A DNA stretch of 64,000 nucleotides from contig JAILNY010000121.1 in assembly GCA_024691105.1 (NCBI GenBank), positions 1-64,000 on the forward strand, given 5' to 3'. Below, in pieces: positions 16,586 to 25,850 of this stretch (the stretch's first letter is position 1; every line of letters begins with the position of its first letter). The DNA is from Treponema sp. GTDB lineage: Bacteria > Spirochaetota > Spirochaetia > Treponematales > Treponemataceae. The notes beneath the pieces were generated by a model. The model worked only from the letters and a program-made list of their open reading frames with translations, did not search any database and had not been told where the DNA came from. A program made the translations under genes and the position numbers.

Positions 16586-17698
16586 GTGAGTAAGAATGAA
16601 GTTAACATGCAGGAAAAACTGCAGGCTTTAGAGGCTGTAAGACTTCAGATTGACAAACAGTTTGGACAGGGTTCTTTGATGAAGCTTGGAACTCATTCAA
16701 ATGCAGAAGGAATCGAGGTTATTCCTTCGGGTTCAATTTTGCTTGACGAAGCGCTTGGAATCGGCGGTTATCCAAAAGGCCGTATTATTGAAATGTATGG
16801 TCCTGAAAGTTCAGGAAAAACAACTCTTGCGCTCCATGCAATTGCAGAAAGCCAGAAGCTTGGCGGTATTGCGGCGTTCATTGATGCAGAACATGCACTT
16901 GATCCGCAGTATGCAAAATCGCTCGGCGTTAATATTGATGAACTCTATGTATCTCAGCCGGATACTGGAGAACAGGCTCTCGAAATCTGCGAAAGCCTTG
17001 TCAGAAGTGGTGCAATTGATATAATTGTAGTAGACTCTGTAGCAGCCCTTACACCACAGGCTGAGATCGAAGGCGAAATGGGTGACTCTCACATGGGACT
17101 TCAGGCTCGTCTTATGAGTCAGGCTTTAAGAAAATTGACAGCCGTAATCGGTAAGTCAAATTGTATTGTTGTATTTATCAACCAGATTCGTATGAAGATT
17201 GGTGTAATGTTCGGTAATCCTGAGACTACGACAGGTGGAAACGCACTTAAGTTTTATTCTTCTGTTCGTCTCGAAATCCGTCGTGTTGAATCAATTGATT
17301 CAAAAACATCTGAGGATGCTGTCGGAAACCGCGTACGTGTTAAGGTTGTAAAGAATAAGGTTGCACCTCCTTTCAGAAAGTGCGAGCTTGATATTTACTT
17401 TGGTAAAGGAATTTCATGGTCGGCAAGCCTTTTGGATTCTGCCGTTAAACATGGAATTATTGATAAACGTGGTGCATGGTTCACATGCGGCGAGGAAAAA
17501 GTAGGTCAGGGGAAAGAAAATGCAGTTGCATTTATAGAACAGAATCCTGATTTTGCAGCAAGAATTGAAAAACAGATCAGAGAAATGGTATTCCCTGGTC
17601 AGAAGATTGCTCCTAAGGAAGAAGCTGCAAAAGAAGCCAAGGCTTCTAAAAAGGCCGACAAGGCTGAGCCTAAGTCAGTTCCAGAAGAATTGTTTTAA
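16586..17698 (+). CDS. recA: Recombinase RecA
   Basis: Forms filaments on single-stranded DNA and drives homologous pairing and strand exchange. 370 residues. It carries [14 protein letters not shown] (Walker A, around residue 70), [29 protein letters not shown] (Walker B and L1), and [22 protein letters not shown] (L2), plus the usual Lys/Glu/Ala-rich tail. The start is GTG 16586: GGGAGGT (16574-16580) lies 5 bases upstream. A TTG eight codons earlier would overlap that ribosome binding site and is rejected. No LexA-type box was seen in the A+T-rich 157-base gap before it. Confidence 0.98.
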   Translation: MSKNEVNMQEKLQALEAVRLQIDKQFGQGSLMKLGTHSNAEGIEVIPSGSILLDEALGIGGYPKGRIIEMYGPESSGKTTLALHAIAESQKLGGIAAFIDAEHALDPQYAKSLGVNIDELYVSQPDTGEQALEICESLVRSGAIDIIVVDSVAALTPQAEIEGEMGDSHMGLQARLMSQALRKLTAVIGKSNCIVVFINQIRMKIGVMFGNPETTTGGNALKFYSSVRLEIRRVESIDSKTSEDAVGNRVRVKVVKNKVAPPFRKCELDIYFGKGISWSASLLDSAVKHGIIDKRGAWFTCGEEKVGQGKENAVAFIEQNPDFAARIEKQIREMVFPGQKIAPKEEAAKEAKASKKADKAEPKSVPEELF

Positions 17699-17722
17699 GG
17701 CTTAAATAAGGATTGTTCTAAA

Positions 17723-18334
17723 GTGAATTGTGTTGTACTGGGACTCGGGTCAAACAAAAGTTATAACGGTTGTGACCCGGTTACTCTTTTGCGTCAGGCT
17801 GTCGGTATGCTTCAAAAAAAAGATGCGCATTTAAAATGTTCATCGGTATACCGCACAAAACCTATGTACGTAGAAGATCAGGAGTATTTTTACAATTTGG
17901 TAGTTTATACACAGCTGCCTGATGAATGTACTCCTGAGAGCCTTTTACAGGACATTCACAAAATTGAAAATTTTTTGGGTAGGGATCGCACTAGGGAAAT
18001 CCGTTTTGGACCACGCGCGATGGACATCGACATAGAATTTTTTGCAGATCAGGAGATGAATACTCCGGATTTGCAGATTCCACATCCAAGACTGCACGAA
18101 AGAGCTTTTGTTTTGCAGCCTTTACTTGAGATTTTGACAGAATATGCCGATGTTAAAAAAGGAGAAAAATTAAAAAAAATTCAGGCCGAATTTAGTGCTC
18201 TAAAGTCTGAAGACGTAGAGCTTTATATGTCGGTTAGGGATTTTCTCCTTTTAAGTGCAAATAACGAGGTTCAAAATGGAAACACAGACACAGGAAGCAG
18301 TAAAGACTGGAATAAGAACTTATCAGGCCGGTGA
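17723..18334 (+). CDS. folK: 2-amino-4-hydroxy-6-hydroxymethyldihydropteridine diphosphokinase
   Basis: Transfers pyrophosphate from ATP to 6-hydroxymethyl-7,8-dihydropterin in folate synthesis. 203 residues, longer than the usual 160 because of a C-terminal extension of about 40 residues. Conserved parts are GLGSNKSYN near the start, SSVYRTKPMYVEDQEYFYN, GRDRTREIRFGPRAMDIDI (about 92-110, substrate and metal binding), and IPHPRLHERAFVLQPLLEI. The start is GTG, with AAGGAT about 10 bases upstream. Its 3' end overlaps scpA by 59 bases in a different frame. No other pterin-branch gene (folP, folB) is adjacent. Confidence 0.93.
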   Translation: MNCVVLGLGSNKSYNGCDPVTLLRQAVGMLQKKDAHLKCSSVYRTKPMYVEDQEYFYNLVVYTQLPDECTPESLLQDIHKIENFLGRDRTREIRFGPRAMDIDIEFFADQEMNTPDLQIPHPRLHERAFVLQPLLEILTEYADVKKGEKLKKIQAEFSALKSEDVELYMSVRDFLLLSANNEVQNGNTDTGSSKDWNKNLSGR

Positions 18335-19037
18335 GTTTGAAGGCCCTCTTGATTTACTTTGGACTTTAATCCGCGAGAGTAAAGTCAATATTTACGATAT
18401 TCCAATTTCGCAGATAACAGAACAGTATCTTGATTATCTTGATAACTTAAAAGAAACAGACCTTTCTGATCTTTCAGAGTTTTACAGCTGGGCTGCAAAA
18501 CTTGTTCTTATAAAGAGCCGTATGCTTTTGCCTGTTGAAATTGAATATGACGATGACGAGATGGAAGATCCTCGTGCTGAGCTCGTTGAACGTCTTATCG
18601 AATATCAGAAGTTTAAAAAACTTTCTGAACTTATGGAAGAAAAAGAAGACGAATCTGAATGGAGCTTTGAGCGTAAAAAAATTCAGCGTGTACTTCCTTT
18701 TGAAGACGAAGAGTCTCAATGGGAGAGAGTAGATACATGGGAACTTCTTCAGCAGATGCAGAAGATTTTTAAGAATATGGTTTCGCAGTATTCTAACGAA
18801 AAGATTCTTAATATGTATGAAGAAATTTCTGTAAACGAAAAAATTACTTTAATGAACGAGCTGCTTGAAAATAAAGGTGAATGCATGTTTACAGATTTGA
18901 TTATCCGTCGCGGAAACGAGATGGATGTGATCTGTGCATTTATGGCAATTCTTGAAGCTGTAAAGTTTAAGATGGCCTGTATTTATCAGAGCAAATTGTT
19001 TGGAGATATTAAGATCCGAAAATTTGAAGCAGCATAG
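18276..19037 (+). CDS. scpA: Segregation and condensation protein A
   Basis: Kleisin subunit that bridges the SMC heads and binds ScpB. 253 residues. The N-terminal kleisin signature GEFEGPLDLLWTLIRESKVNIYDI (positions about 14-37) is clear, followed by SQITEQYLDYLDNL; the middle is acidic and Glu/Lys rich, and the C-terminal winged-helix part ends FKMACIYQSKLFGDIKIR. I chose ATG 18276, preceded by CGAGG; the frame is open seven codons further upstream but without a ribosome binding site. It overlaps folK and is followed 8 bases later by scpB. The smc gene itself is at 33-36 kb. Confidence 0.96.
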   Translation: METQTQEAVKTGIRTYQAGEFEGPLDLLWTLIRESKVNIYDIPISQITEQYLDYLDNLKETDLSDLSEFYSWAAKLVLIKSRMLLPVEIEYDDDEMEDPRAELVERLIEYQKFKKLSELMEEKEDESEWSFERKKIQRVLPFEDEESQWERVDTWELLQQMQKIFKNMVSQYSNEKILNMYEEISVNEKITLMNELLENKGECMFTDLIIRRGNEMDVICAFMAILEAVKFKMACIYQSKLFGDIKIRKFEAA

Positions 19038-19045
19038 GAAATAAA

Positions 19046-19585
19046 ATGGATTTTGCAAAAGAAAGCGCACTTATTGAAGCAATACTTTTTTTGGAAAGCG
19101 AACCGGTTAACGAAAAGACACTGGCTGCAATTGCAGAACTTTCAGAAGAAGTAGTTGCAAAGTGCATTGAAGTATTAAAAGAAAAATATCAAAAAGATGA
19201 TGCCGGTATGGAACTTGAAATGATTACCGGCGGCTGGGCGCTTGTTCCTAAAAAAGATTTGTGGGAAGTTTTAAAAGAGCGTTACGGAAATAAAAATGAA
19301 GGCAAGCTCAGCCGTTCTGCAATGGAAACACTTTCTATCATCGCTTATTCACAGCCAATCACAAGGGCAGAGATAGAAGCAATTCGTGGTGTTGCAGCAG
19401 ATAATATGATTCGCCTCCTTATGGAGCGTAATCTTGTAAGAGAAGTTGGCAAAAAAGATATTCCTGGAAAACCAAGTCAGTTTGGAACAACAAAAGAGTT
19501 CTTAAAGTTTTTCCGCTTGAACAGCATTGCAGATCTTCCAAAACTCGACGAAGAAGAACAGGAGAGATTCGAACTTGCCCGCTAG
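19046..19585 (+). CDS. scpB: Segregation and condensation protein B
   Basis: 179 residues with the two winged-helix domains of ScpB. Characteristic stretches are LIEAILFLESEPVNEKTLA at the start and LSRSAMETLSIIAYSQPITR followed by EIRGV-like IEAIRGVAADN in the second domain. It binds ScpA and helps load the SMC complex for chromosome segregation. It is 8 bases from scpA and its last 11 bases overlap the TTG start of rluB, so scpA-scpB-rluB are tightly coupled. Confidence 0.96.
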   Translation: MDFAKESALIEAILFLESEPVNEKTLAAIAELSEEVVAKCIEVLKEKYQKDDAGMELEMITGGWALVPKKDLWEVLKERYGNKNEGKLSRSAMETLSIIAYSQPITRAEIEAIRGVAADNMIRLLMERNLVREVGKKDIPGKPSQFGTTKEFLKFFRLNSIADLPKLDEEEQERFELAR

Positions 19586-20345
19586 TAAAAAAACAAACGA
19601 CACCGGCAATACACAGAATGCCGGCACAGAAGTCAGATTACAAGCCTACCTTGCACACTGCGGTGTTGCAAGCCGCCGGGCATCAGAAAAAATTATTCTT
19701 GACGGTCGCGTTGCCGTAAACGGAATTACTGTTACCGAACTTGGAACAAAGGTAAAAGAGAACGATACAGTTACTGTTGACGGAAATCCTGTTAAGCTTG
19801 AAGAAAACAAGCGCTATGTTCTTTTGAATAAGCCGTCAGGCTATGTTTGTTCTGCAAGTGACGAAAAAGGCCGCGACAGCGCATTTGATTTATTAAAAAA
19901 AGATTATTCAGAGCGCCTTTATAATGTTGGTCGTCTTGATATGTTTTCAAGCGGACTTATCATCTTTACAAACGACGGCGAGTTTGCAGCCCGTCTTTCG
20001 CATCCATCAAGCGAAATCGAAAAAGAATATATAGTAGATTCAAGTCTACCGCTTCCGCGTGACCTTGCCGAAGAGTTTATGCATGGCGTTCGTGTAGAAG
20101 GCGTTTTTTACAAATGTAAATTTGCAAAAGAAATAAATTCACATCGTATGCAGATTGTTTTGATTGAAGGTAAAAACCGCGAGATCCGTCGAGTGTTTGA
20201 GTCACGCAATGTTGCGATTAAGCGTCTTGTGCGTGTAAGAATCGGCAATATAGAAATGAATAAACTTGCTCCCGGTGCACACAGAGATTTGACAAACGAA
20301 GAGGTTAGAGGCCTTCTTGCGCTTTGTAAAAATAACAGAGAATAA
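19575..20345 (+). CDS. rluB: 23S rRNA pseudouridine synthase (RluB/RsuA family)
   Basis: 256 residues. An N-terminal S4 RNA-binding domain (RLQAYLAHCGVASRRASEKI, then GRVAVNG) is followed by the pseudouridine synthase fold: VLLNKPSGYVCSASDEKGR, and the catalytic motif YNVGRLDMFSSGLIIFTNDG with the catalytic Asp. By family it converts a specific uridine in 23S rRNA (position 2605 in E. coli numbering); RsuA or RluE specificity cannot be excluded. The start I chose is TTG 19575, because AGGAGAG (19560-19566) lies 8 bases upstream; this puts the start inside scpB. The scpAB-rluB-cmk-rpsA order is common in bacteria and supports the call. Confidence 0.9.
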   Translation: MPASKKTNDTGNTQNAGTEVRLQAYLAHCGVASRRASEKIILDGRVAVNGITVTELGTKVKENDTVTVDGNPVKLEENKRYVLLNKPSGYVCSASDEKGRDSAFDLLKKDYSERLYNVGRLDMFSSGLIIFTNDGEFAARLSHPSSEIEKEYIVDSSLPLPRDLAEEFMHGVRVEGVFYKCKFAKEINSHRMQIVLIEGKNREIRRVFESRNVAIKRLVRVRIGNIEMNKLAPGAHRDLTNEEVRGLLALCKNNRE

Positions 20346-20359
20346 AATAAGAGGTGAAT

Positions 20360-20992
20360 ATGGTAATTGCAATTGACGGTCCTGCAGGAACAGGAAAAAG
20401 TACAGTAGCAGCTTTGATTGCAAAAAAGCTTGATATTACTTTTTTAAACAGCGGAAGCTTTTATCGTGGACTTACTCTTGCTTTACTTGAAGGCGGAATC
20501 AACATAAGCGATAAAGATGCTGTAATTGAATTCTGTAAAAAACAGAAACTTGATTATGTAAACTCGCATCTTATTCTTAATGGAGTTGATGTCGAAAGCC
20601 GTCTGCACGAAGATCAGGTAAGCGCCAGTGCTTCACCGGTTTCTGCAATTCCAGAGGTTCGTCATATTGTAAATGACCGCCTTCATGAAATTGTAAAATC
20701 TTTGAGTATTGTCTGCGAAGGCCGCGACATGACAACTGTCGTGTTCCCGGATGCAGAATATAAATTTTATCTTGATGCAAGAATTGATGTTCAGGCTGAG
20801 CGTCGCTTTAAGCAGGGTGTCAGCAATATGACACTTGAGCAGATTAAGGAAGCAATTATTAAACGTGATGAACTTGATAAAAACAAGGTTGAAGGTTCTC
20901 TTAAAATTGCGCCTGATGCGACCTACATTGATACATCGGACTTGACCATAGAAAAGGTTTGTGAGATAATAATAAGCAAAATTCACCAATAA
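20360..20992 (+). CDS. cmk: Cytidylate kinase
   Basis: Phosphorylates CMP and dCMP with ATP. 210 residues. P-loop IDGPAGTGKSTVA at residues about 4-16, FLNSGSFYRGLTLALLEGGI (CMP-binding region), CEGRDMTTVVFPDAEYKFYLDA with the GRD motif, and the lid AERRFKQG. The start is ATG 20360; a GTG two codons earlier overlaps the Shine-Dalgarno GAGGTG and is less likely. cmk followed closely by rpsA (13 bases) is a widespread arrangement. Confidence 0.97.
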   Translation: MVIAIDGPAGTGKSTVAALIAKKLDITFLNSGSFYRGLTLALLEGGINISDKDAVIEFCKKQKLDYVNSHLILNGVDVESRLHEDQVSASASPVSAIPEVRHIVNDRLHEIVKSLSIVCEGRDMTTVVFPDAEYKFYLDARIDVQAERRFKQGVSNMTLEQIKEAIIKRDELDKNKVEGSLKIAPDATYIDTSDLTIEKVCEIIISKIHQ

Positions 20993-21005
20993 AAAAGGGT
21001 AAAAA

Positions 21006-22718
21006 ATGGAAAAGATGGAAGTGGTAAAGGACGAAACCCAGAACTCCAAGGGTAACATCCAGACACAATTAGAAGAATCTCTCAATAATCTTAAACCGCT
21101 CGAAGACGGCCAGCTTGTTGATGGAATCGTCGTTCAGGTTTCAAGTGAATATGTATTCCTTGATATAGGTTATAAGTCAGAGGGTAAGATTCCCGTAGCG
21201 GAGTTCGCAGACAATCTGCCGAAAGTCGGGGAAACAGTAACTGTAGTTCTTCTTAAGAAAGATGGTAGAAACGGTCCAGAAGTTTCTAAAGCAAAAGCTG
21301 ATGCAAAGCAGATGTGGAAAGATGTCCGCAAAGCATTCGATGAAAAGACTCCTATTGAAGGAAGAATCGAAAAAGTTGTTAAAGGTGGTTTTGAAGTAAA
21401 CCTCGGCGGCGACATTCACGCATTCTTGCCTATCAGTCAGTCTGACAGCCAGAAGGTTGATAAACCTGAAAACTTAATTGGACTTAAAGACAAATTTTAT
21501 ATAGAGCGTCTGTATTCAGACAACAAGGCTAACGTTGTAGTTAACCGCCGTAAATATCTTGAAGAGTCTATGAACTCTGCAAGAGACAAGTTCTTTGAAT
21601 CAGTTCAGATTGGTGACACTGTAAAAGGAACTGTAAAGAGCTTTACAAGCTTTGGTGCATTTATTGATCTTGGTGGATTTGATGGACTCCTTCATATCAA
21701 TGATATGAGCTGGGGCCATGTAACTCGTCCAAAGGATTTTGTAAAGAAAGGTCAGGAAATTGAACTTAAAGTTATTCGTCTTGATCCGGAAGACAAGAGA
21801 ATCAATCTTTCTCTTAAGCACTTCTCAGAAGATCCTTGGATGCACTTTGAAAACAACTATCATGTAAATGATGTTGTAAAAGGAAAGGTAACAAAACTTA
21901 CAGACTTTGGTGCTTTCATCGAACTCGAAGAAGGAATCGAAGGTCTTGCTCATATTTCTGAGTTCTCTTGGACAAAGAAAATCAATAAGCCATCAGACAT
22001 GGTAAAAATCGGTGACGAACTTGAATGTATGATCCTCGGATATGACATTCAGGCAGGACGTGTATCTCTTGGTCTTAAGCAGGTTACTGCAAATCCTTGG
22101 GATACAATCACAGAAAAATATCCTGTTGGAAAGAAAATTTCTGGTAAGGTTGTTAAGCTTACAAACTCTGGTGCATTTGTTTCATTGGAAGACGGTATTG
22201 ACGGATTCCTTCATGCAGATGACATCTCTTGGACAAAGAAGCTTAAGCATCCAGGAAGCGAGCTTTCTGTAGACCAGGAAGTAGAAGCTGTTGTTATCGA
22301 AAATGATCCTGAACAGCACAGAATTCGTCTTGGAATCAAGCAGCTTTCTGATAACCCTTGGGCTGCTTTTGCAGAAAACCACAAACCGGGTTCTACAATC
22401 GAAGGCGAAATTACTTCTATTACAGACTTTGGTCTTTTTGTACGCGTAGAAGGCGGAATCGAAGGTCTTGTTAACAAAGCTAATCTCAGCGATGATAAAG
22501 ATGTTCCTTTTGAAGAAGCAGTTGCAAAGTACAAGGTTGGAGATAAAATCAATGTCTATGTTGTTGATGTAAATCAGGACAAAGAAAAAGTTGGTTTTTC
22601 TGTAAAAGAATTCAAAAAGAAGCAGCAGCGTGATGAAATCTCTCAGTATATGGAATCAAGCAGCAATGACGATGGTGCATATACATTAGGAGATGCTCTC
22701 AACGCTCAGAAAAAATAA
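21006..22718 (+). CDS. rpsA: 30S ribosomal protein S1
   Basis: 570 residues with six S1 OB-fold repeats, beginning at about residues 38, 122, 208, 293, 380 and 468. The last four carry the clear pattern G-x-V-x-G-x-V...FGAF...GLxH, for example VKGTVKSFTSFGAFIDLGG and VKGKVTKLTDFGAFIELEE. S1 binds mRNA on the small subunit and helps initiation on mRNAs with weak ribosome binding sites. That may matter here, because several genes in this window lack a Shine-Dalgarno. AAGGG lies 5 bases before the ATG. It is the distal gene of the cmk-rpsA pair and is followed 9 bases later by the GAF/AAA+ regulator. Confidence 0.97.
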   Translation: MEKMEVVKDETQNSKGNIQTQLEESLNNLKPLEDGQLVDGIVVQVSSEYVFLDIGYKSEGKIPVAEFADNLPKVGETVTVVLLKKDGRNGPEVSKAKADAKQMWKDVRKAFDEKTPIEGRIEKVVKGGFEVNLGGDIHAFLPISQSDSQKVDKPENLIGLKDKFYIERLYSDNKANVVVNRRKYLEESMNSARDKFFESVQIGDTVKGTVKSFTSFGAFIDLGGFDGLLHINDMSWGHVTRPKDFVKKGQEIELKVIRLDPEDKRINLSLKHFSEDPWMHFENNYHVNDVVKGKVTKLTDFGAFIELEEGIEGLAHISEFSWTKKINKPSDMVKIGDELECMILGYDIQAGRVSLGLKQVTANPWDTITEKYPVGKKISGKVVKLTNSGAFVSLEDGIDGFLHADDISWTKKLKHPGSELSVDQEVEAVVIENDPEQHRIRLGIKQLSDNPWAAFAENHKPGSTIEGEITSITDFGLFVRVEGGIEGLVNKANLSDDKDVPFEEAVAKYKVGDKINVYVVDVNQDKEKVGFSVKEFKKKQQRDEISQYMESSSNDDGAYTLGDALNAQKK

Positions 22719-22727
22719 GTTAGTTCG

Positions 22728-24278
22728 ATGAGTGATAAAGATTTTATTCCTTCTGATAAGCTCCAGACACTCGTCGAAATAAATGCAAAAATAAATTCTC
22801 ATTACGATGACGTAAAGGGGCTTTTAGTTTATATACTTGAATCCGCAATGCGTCTCGTAGAATGCGAATCTTCATCTCTATTGCTGGTCAATAAAGAAGA
22901 AGATTCGCTTTATTTTGCGGTGGCCCTTGGTCCAAAGGGTGCCGAAGCAAAAAACATTCCCGTTGACAAAAAAAGTATTGCGGGCTGGGTTGTAGAAAAT
23001 AACAAGCCGCTTGTGATAAATAATTTGGAAGATGATCCGCGACTGTTTAGAGACGTGCAGGATAAAACCGGCTATGTAAGTTATAACATGGTCGCTCTTC
23101 CGATGTGTGTAGAATCTGACTGTATCGGAGTAATTGAGCTTATCAATAAATCCGGTCGCAGAGACTTTGATGACAGCGACTTAAATATTCTGCACACGAT
23201 GGCTGCTCAGTCGGGTATTGCTTACAAAAATGCGCTTCACTACAAAAATGCAAATGACCAAATTTCTGCTCTGCAAAACAGTATTGCGTTTGGAGAAGGC
23301 TATCATACCTTTATCTGTAAGAGTGCGGTTATTGCGGATTTAATGCATATTGTTGATGAAGCGGCAAAGACATCGACTTCGGTTTTGATTACGGGCGAAA
23401 GTGGCGTAGGTAAGGAACTTTTTGCCGAGCAGCTCCATGTAAAAAGTCCGCGTCGTGATAAGCCTTTTGTCCGTGTAAACTGTGCGGCGCTTGCTCCAAG
23501 TCTTTTGGAAAGTGAATTGTTTGGTCATGTAAAAGGTGCGTATACAGATGCCTCTTCTAACCGTAAGGGAAGGTTTGAACTTGCTGACGGCGGAACAATC
23601 TTTTTGGATGAAATCGGAGAACTCCCGTTTGAGCTTCAGGCAAAGCTTTTGCGTGTTATTCAGGAAAAGGCCTTTGAGCGTGTCGGTTCCAGTGAGACAA
23701 TAAACGTAGATGTTCGTATTATTGCTGCGACAAATCAGGACCTTGAAGAGATGGTTCAGAAGGGTAACTTTCGTAACGATTTGTATTACCGACTGAACGT
23801 TGTTCCTTTAAGAATTCCTCCTTTAAGAAGCCGCAAAGATGACATCGAGCCTCTGGCACTTTACTTTATGCAAAAGTTCAGTGCCGAGGTTAATAAAAAC
23901 TTTGTCGGAATTGCTCCGGAGGCTTTGGAAACGCTTTTTGCCTATGACTGGCCGGGTAATATCCGCGAGCTTGAAAATACAATTGAGCGCGCCTGCGTTT
24001 TAGGTACGCCACCATATATAAAAAAGAAAGATCTGCGTCTTATTATTGATGAAAAATTAATAGAAATTGCTGAAACTGATAGATTTTCTATGGATTTTTC
24101 TGATATAATAAACAGCGATGATATGTCGTTAAAAACGGCAATAAATACATTCAAGAAAAAATATATAAAATATATTCTTGACATTACTAAAAACAATCAG
24201 ACAAAGGCCGCAACAGTGCTGGATATTCAGAGAACATATCTGGCCCGCCTTTTGAATGAATTAGGAATTAGAGAATAA
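22728..24278 (+). CDS. GAF-AAA+-Fis regulator of the sigma-54 activator class
   Basis: 516 residues. An N-terminal GAF domain (about 15-165; VECESSSLLLVNKEEDSLYF, IAGWVVENNKPLVINN) should sense a small molecule. The AAA+ core follows: Walker A GESGVGKE (around 223), the L1-loop motif, Walker B GGTIFLDEIGELP, ATNQDLEEMVQKGNFRNDLYYRLNVVPLRIPPL and the sensor motif DWPGNIRELENTIERA. A Fis-type helix-turn-helix (about 480-514) ends the protein. The oddity is that the loop that should touch sigma-54, GAFTGA, reads GAYTDA (270-275): the key Thr is kept but Gly is replaced by Asp. It starts 9 bases after rpsA with no clear Shine-Dalgarno. Targets are unknown. Confidence 0.92.
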   Translation: MSDKDFIPSDKLQTLVEINAKINSHYDDVKGLLVYILESAMRLVECESSSLLLVNKEEDSLYFAVALGPKGAEAKNIPVDKKSIAGWVVENNKPLVINNLEDDPRLFRDVQDKTGYVSYNMVALPMCVESDCIGVIELINKSGRRDFDDSDLNILHTMAAQSGIAYKNALHYKNANDQISALQNSIAFGEGYHTFICKSAVIADLMHIVDEAAKTSTSVLITGESGVGKELFAEQLHVKSPRRDKPFVRVNCAALAPSLLESELFGHVKGAYTDASSNRKGRFELADGGTIFLDEIGELPFELQAKLLRVIQEKAFERVGSSETINVDVRIIAATNQDLEEMVQKGNFRNDLYYRLNVVPLRIPPLRSRKDDIEPLALYFMQKFSAEVNKNFVGIAPEALETLFAYDWPGNIRELENTIERACVLGTPPYIKKKDLRLIIDEKLIEIAETDRFSMDFSDIINSDDMSLKTAINTFKKKYIKYILDITKNNQTKAATVLDIQRTYLARLLNELGIRE

Positions 24279-24314
24279 CTACTGCGAAATATACGCAGTT
24301 TTGGGGGCTTAAAA

Positions 24315-25016
24315 ATGGCTAAAAAAAATGTAGCTGAAAACAAAAAAATTGAAAACAAAACTCAGATTGACAAGCTTGGAACTTTTATTTCTTCTTATAA
24401 GATTCCGCTTATCGCAATAGTATGTGTGGTTGTTCTTGCTTTTGTAGGCTTTGTAGTTTTTGAAAAAGTATATGGTTCTGTAAAAGCTTCAAATCTTACT
24501 GCTGTTGAAAAAATTGAATACACTCTTTCTCTTGATGCTGCAGGGCTTTCTGACGAAGAACTTACAGCTCGTTATGATGCTGCTCTTACTTCTCTTGAAG
24601 CATATACAAAAAAAGGTGGAATTGCAGGTGCTCGTGCTAATCTTTTGGCTGCAGAAATTTTATTCAGAAAAAATAATTTTTCTTCTGCACTTGAAAACTA
24701 CCTTGCTGCTGCAAAAAAAACAAAGGGAACTTATCTTGCACCTATCTGTTATTTTAATGCCGCAATTGCATGCGAAGAGCTTAATGAAAATGAAAAAGCA
24801 CTTGAGTACTATCAGATTGCAGCAGATGACAAAGAATTTGCAGATCCAACACATGCGCTCTTTTCTGTAGGTCGTCTTAAAGAAAAGGCTCTCGACTATA
24901 AAGGAGCTAAAGAAGCATACGAAAAGATTACAGCAAAGAACAACAGCCAGGATCCATGGTCAAATCTTGCAAAGACACGTATCCTTTCTATGCAGGTTGA
25001 AGGAAAAACTGAATAA
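24315..25016 (+). CDS. Membrane-anchored TPR protein (YfgM-like architecture)
   Basis: 233 residues. A charged N-terminus of about 30 residues is followed by one membrane segment (about 31-52, IPLIAIVCVVVLAFVGFVVF) and then TPR helices to the end: GARANLLAAEILFRKNNFSSALENY, CYFNAAIACEELNENEKALEYYQ, FSVGRLKEKALDYKGAKEAYEKI. The fold order matches YfgM/AcnX-type ancillary proteins of the Sec translocon, whose periplasmic TPR domain binds exported proteins. I infer that similarity from architecture only. A strong terminator follows, so it ends the recA-to-TPR gene run. Confidence 0.8.
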   Translation: MAKKNVAENKKIENKTQIDKLGTFISSYKIPLIAIVCVVVLAFVGFVVFEKVYGSVKASNLTAVEKIEYTLSLDAAGLSDEELTARYDAALTSLEAYTKKGGIAGARANLLAAEILFRKNNFSSALENYLAAAKKTKGTYLAPICYFNAAIACEELNENEKALEYYQIAADDKEFADPTHALFSVGRLKEKALDYKGAKEAYEKITAKNNSQDPWSNLAKTRILSMQVEGKTE

Positions 25017-25024
25017 ATAAAAGG

Positions 25025-25051
25025 ACCGCATCTTTTACAGGTGCGGTTTTT
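25025..25051 (+). terminator. Intrinsic terminator after TPR gene
   Basis: ACCGCA (25025-25030) pairs with TGCGGT (25042-25047), extended by a T-G and a C-G pair, and runs into TTTTT. Loop about 7 bases. Confidence 0.85.
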
Positions 25052-25077
25052 AGTTTGGAACTCCGATAATAATAAGT

Positions 25078-25833
25078 ATGGGTATCAGGAATAAAAAGTT
25101 TTTTACATTAGCAGGGTTTGTCTTTTTAACACGGTTTTTCTTATCGTGCGGCCTTGATACCTTTTACACTCTTGAACCTCCTCTATATGTGCAGCACCAG
25201 CCATTATATGACAATACCGACTATTCTCATAAATATTATGAGTTTTACACAAATGATGCTGTAAATAAATCTCTTACAAGTTTTACATACCTTGGAACGG
25301 CTGTCTATTACCGCATTTATAAAAACTATTCTACATTGGTTACAAAAAATGCTTCGATAAATGCCGTAAACAATTCTTCTAATTACAATACTGCTGCAGA
25401 ACGCCTTATTTCTATGGGCTATAAACAGTTAAACACTACAAACGGCGAAATTACGCCCCTTATAGGCGTTAGTCCTACTATTAATGCACAGCGTGTAAAG
25501 ATTCGTCTTACAGATTACAATGCAATAGGGACAACTTCTCCTATTGCGGAGTATCAGCCCCAGATAATAATTAACGGAACTCTTATTGGTCAGCCAAGGC
25601 GCGTAGAAGGAAATCATACTTTTGATTTTGGTCGTAATGCAAAAGAAAGTAATAGTCCGCTTCCTTCTTCTACTGATGCAGATTTTGAAGATGGAAATTT
25701 TTCTACGGAGAATATATATTACGTTGATCTTTACGCAGTTGCTGTAGGGCGCGATACGACTTATACTACTTATTACTCTAATGTACTTCATCTGGGGGTT
25801 GTCGCAATCGACAGCTCAAAAGAAGTAAACTAA
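25078..25833 (+). CDS. Lipoprotein of unknown function
   Basis: 251 residues. The N-terminus is basic, then hydrophobic, and ends in a lipobox FFLSC (Cys near residue 23), so the mature protein is lipid-anchored. The mature part is Tyr- and Asn-rich and mostly beta, with several Tyr-Tyr-x pairs in strands and Asn-Ser-Ser turns. A region near residues 135-170 (KIRLTDYNAIGTTSP) looks like an Ig-like strand pair. I do not recognise a family. No Shine-Dalgarno is visible; GATAAT lies 8 bases before the ATG. The gene is monocistronic between a terminator and the repeat-rich gap before tRNA-Arg. Confidence 0.7.
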   Translation: MGIRNKKFFTLAGFVFLTRFFLSCGLDTFYTLEPPLYVQHQPLYDNTDYSHKYYEFYTNDAVNKSLTSFTYLGTAVYYRIYKNYSTLVTKNASINAVNNSSNYNTAAERLISMGYKQLNTTNGEITPLIGVSPTINAQRVKIRLTDYNAIGTTSPIAEYQPQIIINGTLIGQPRRVEGNHTFDFGRNAKESNSPLPSSTDADFEDGNFSTENIYYVDLYAVAVGRDTTYTTYYSNVLHLGVVAIDSSKEVN

Positions 25834-25850
25834 AGCGAAAGAGCGCATTA

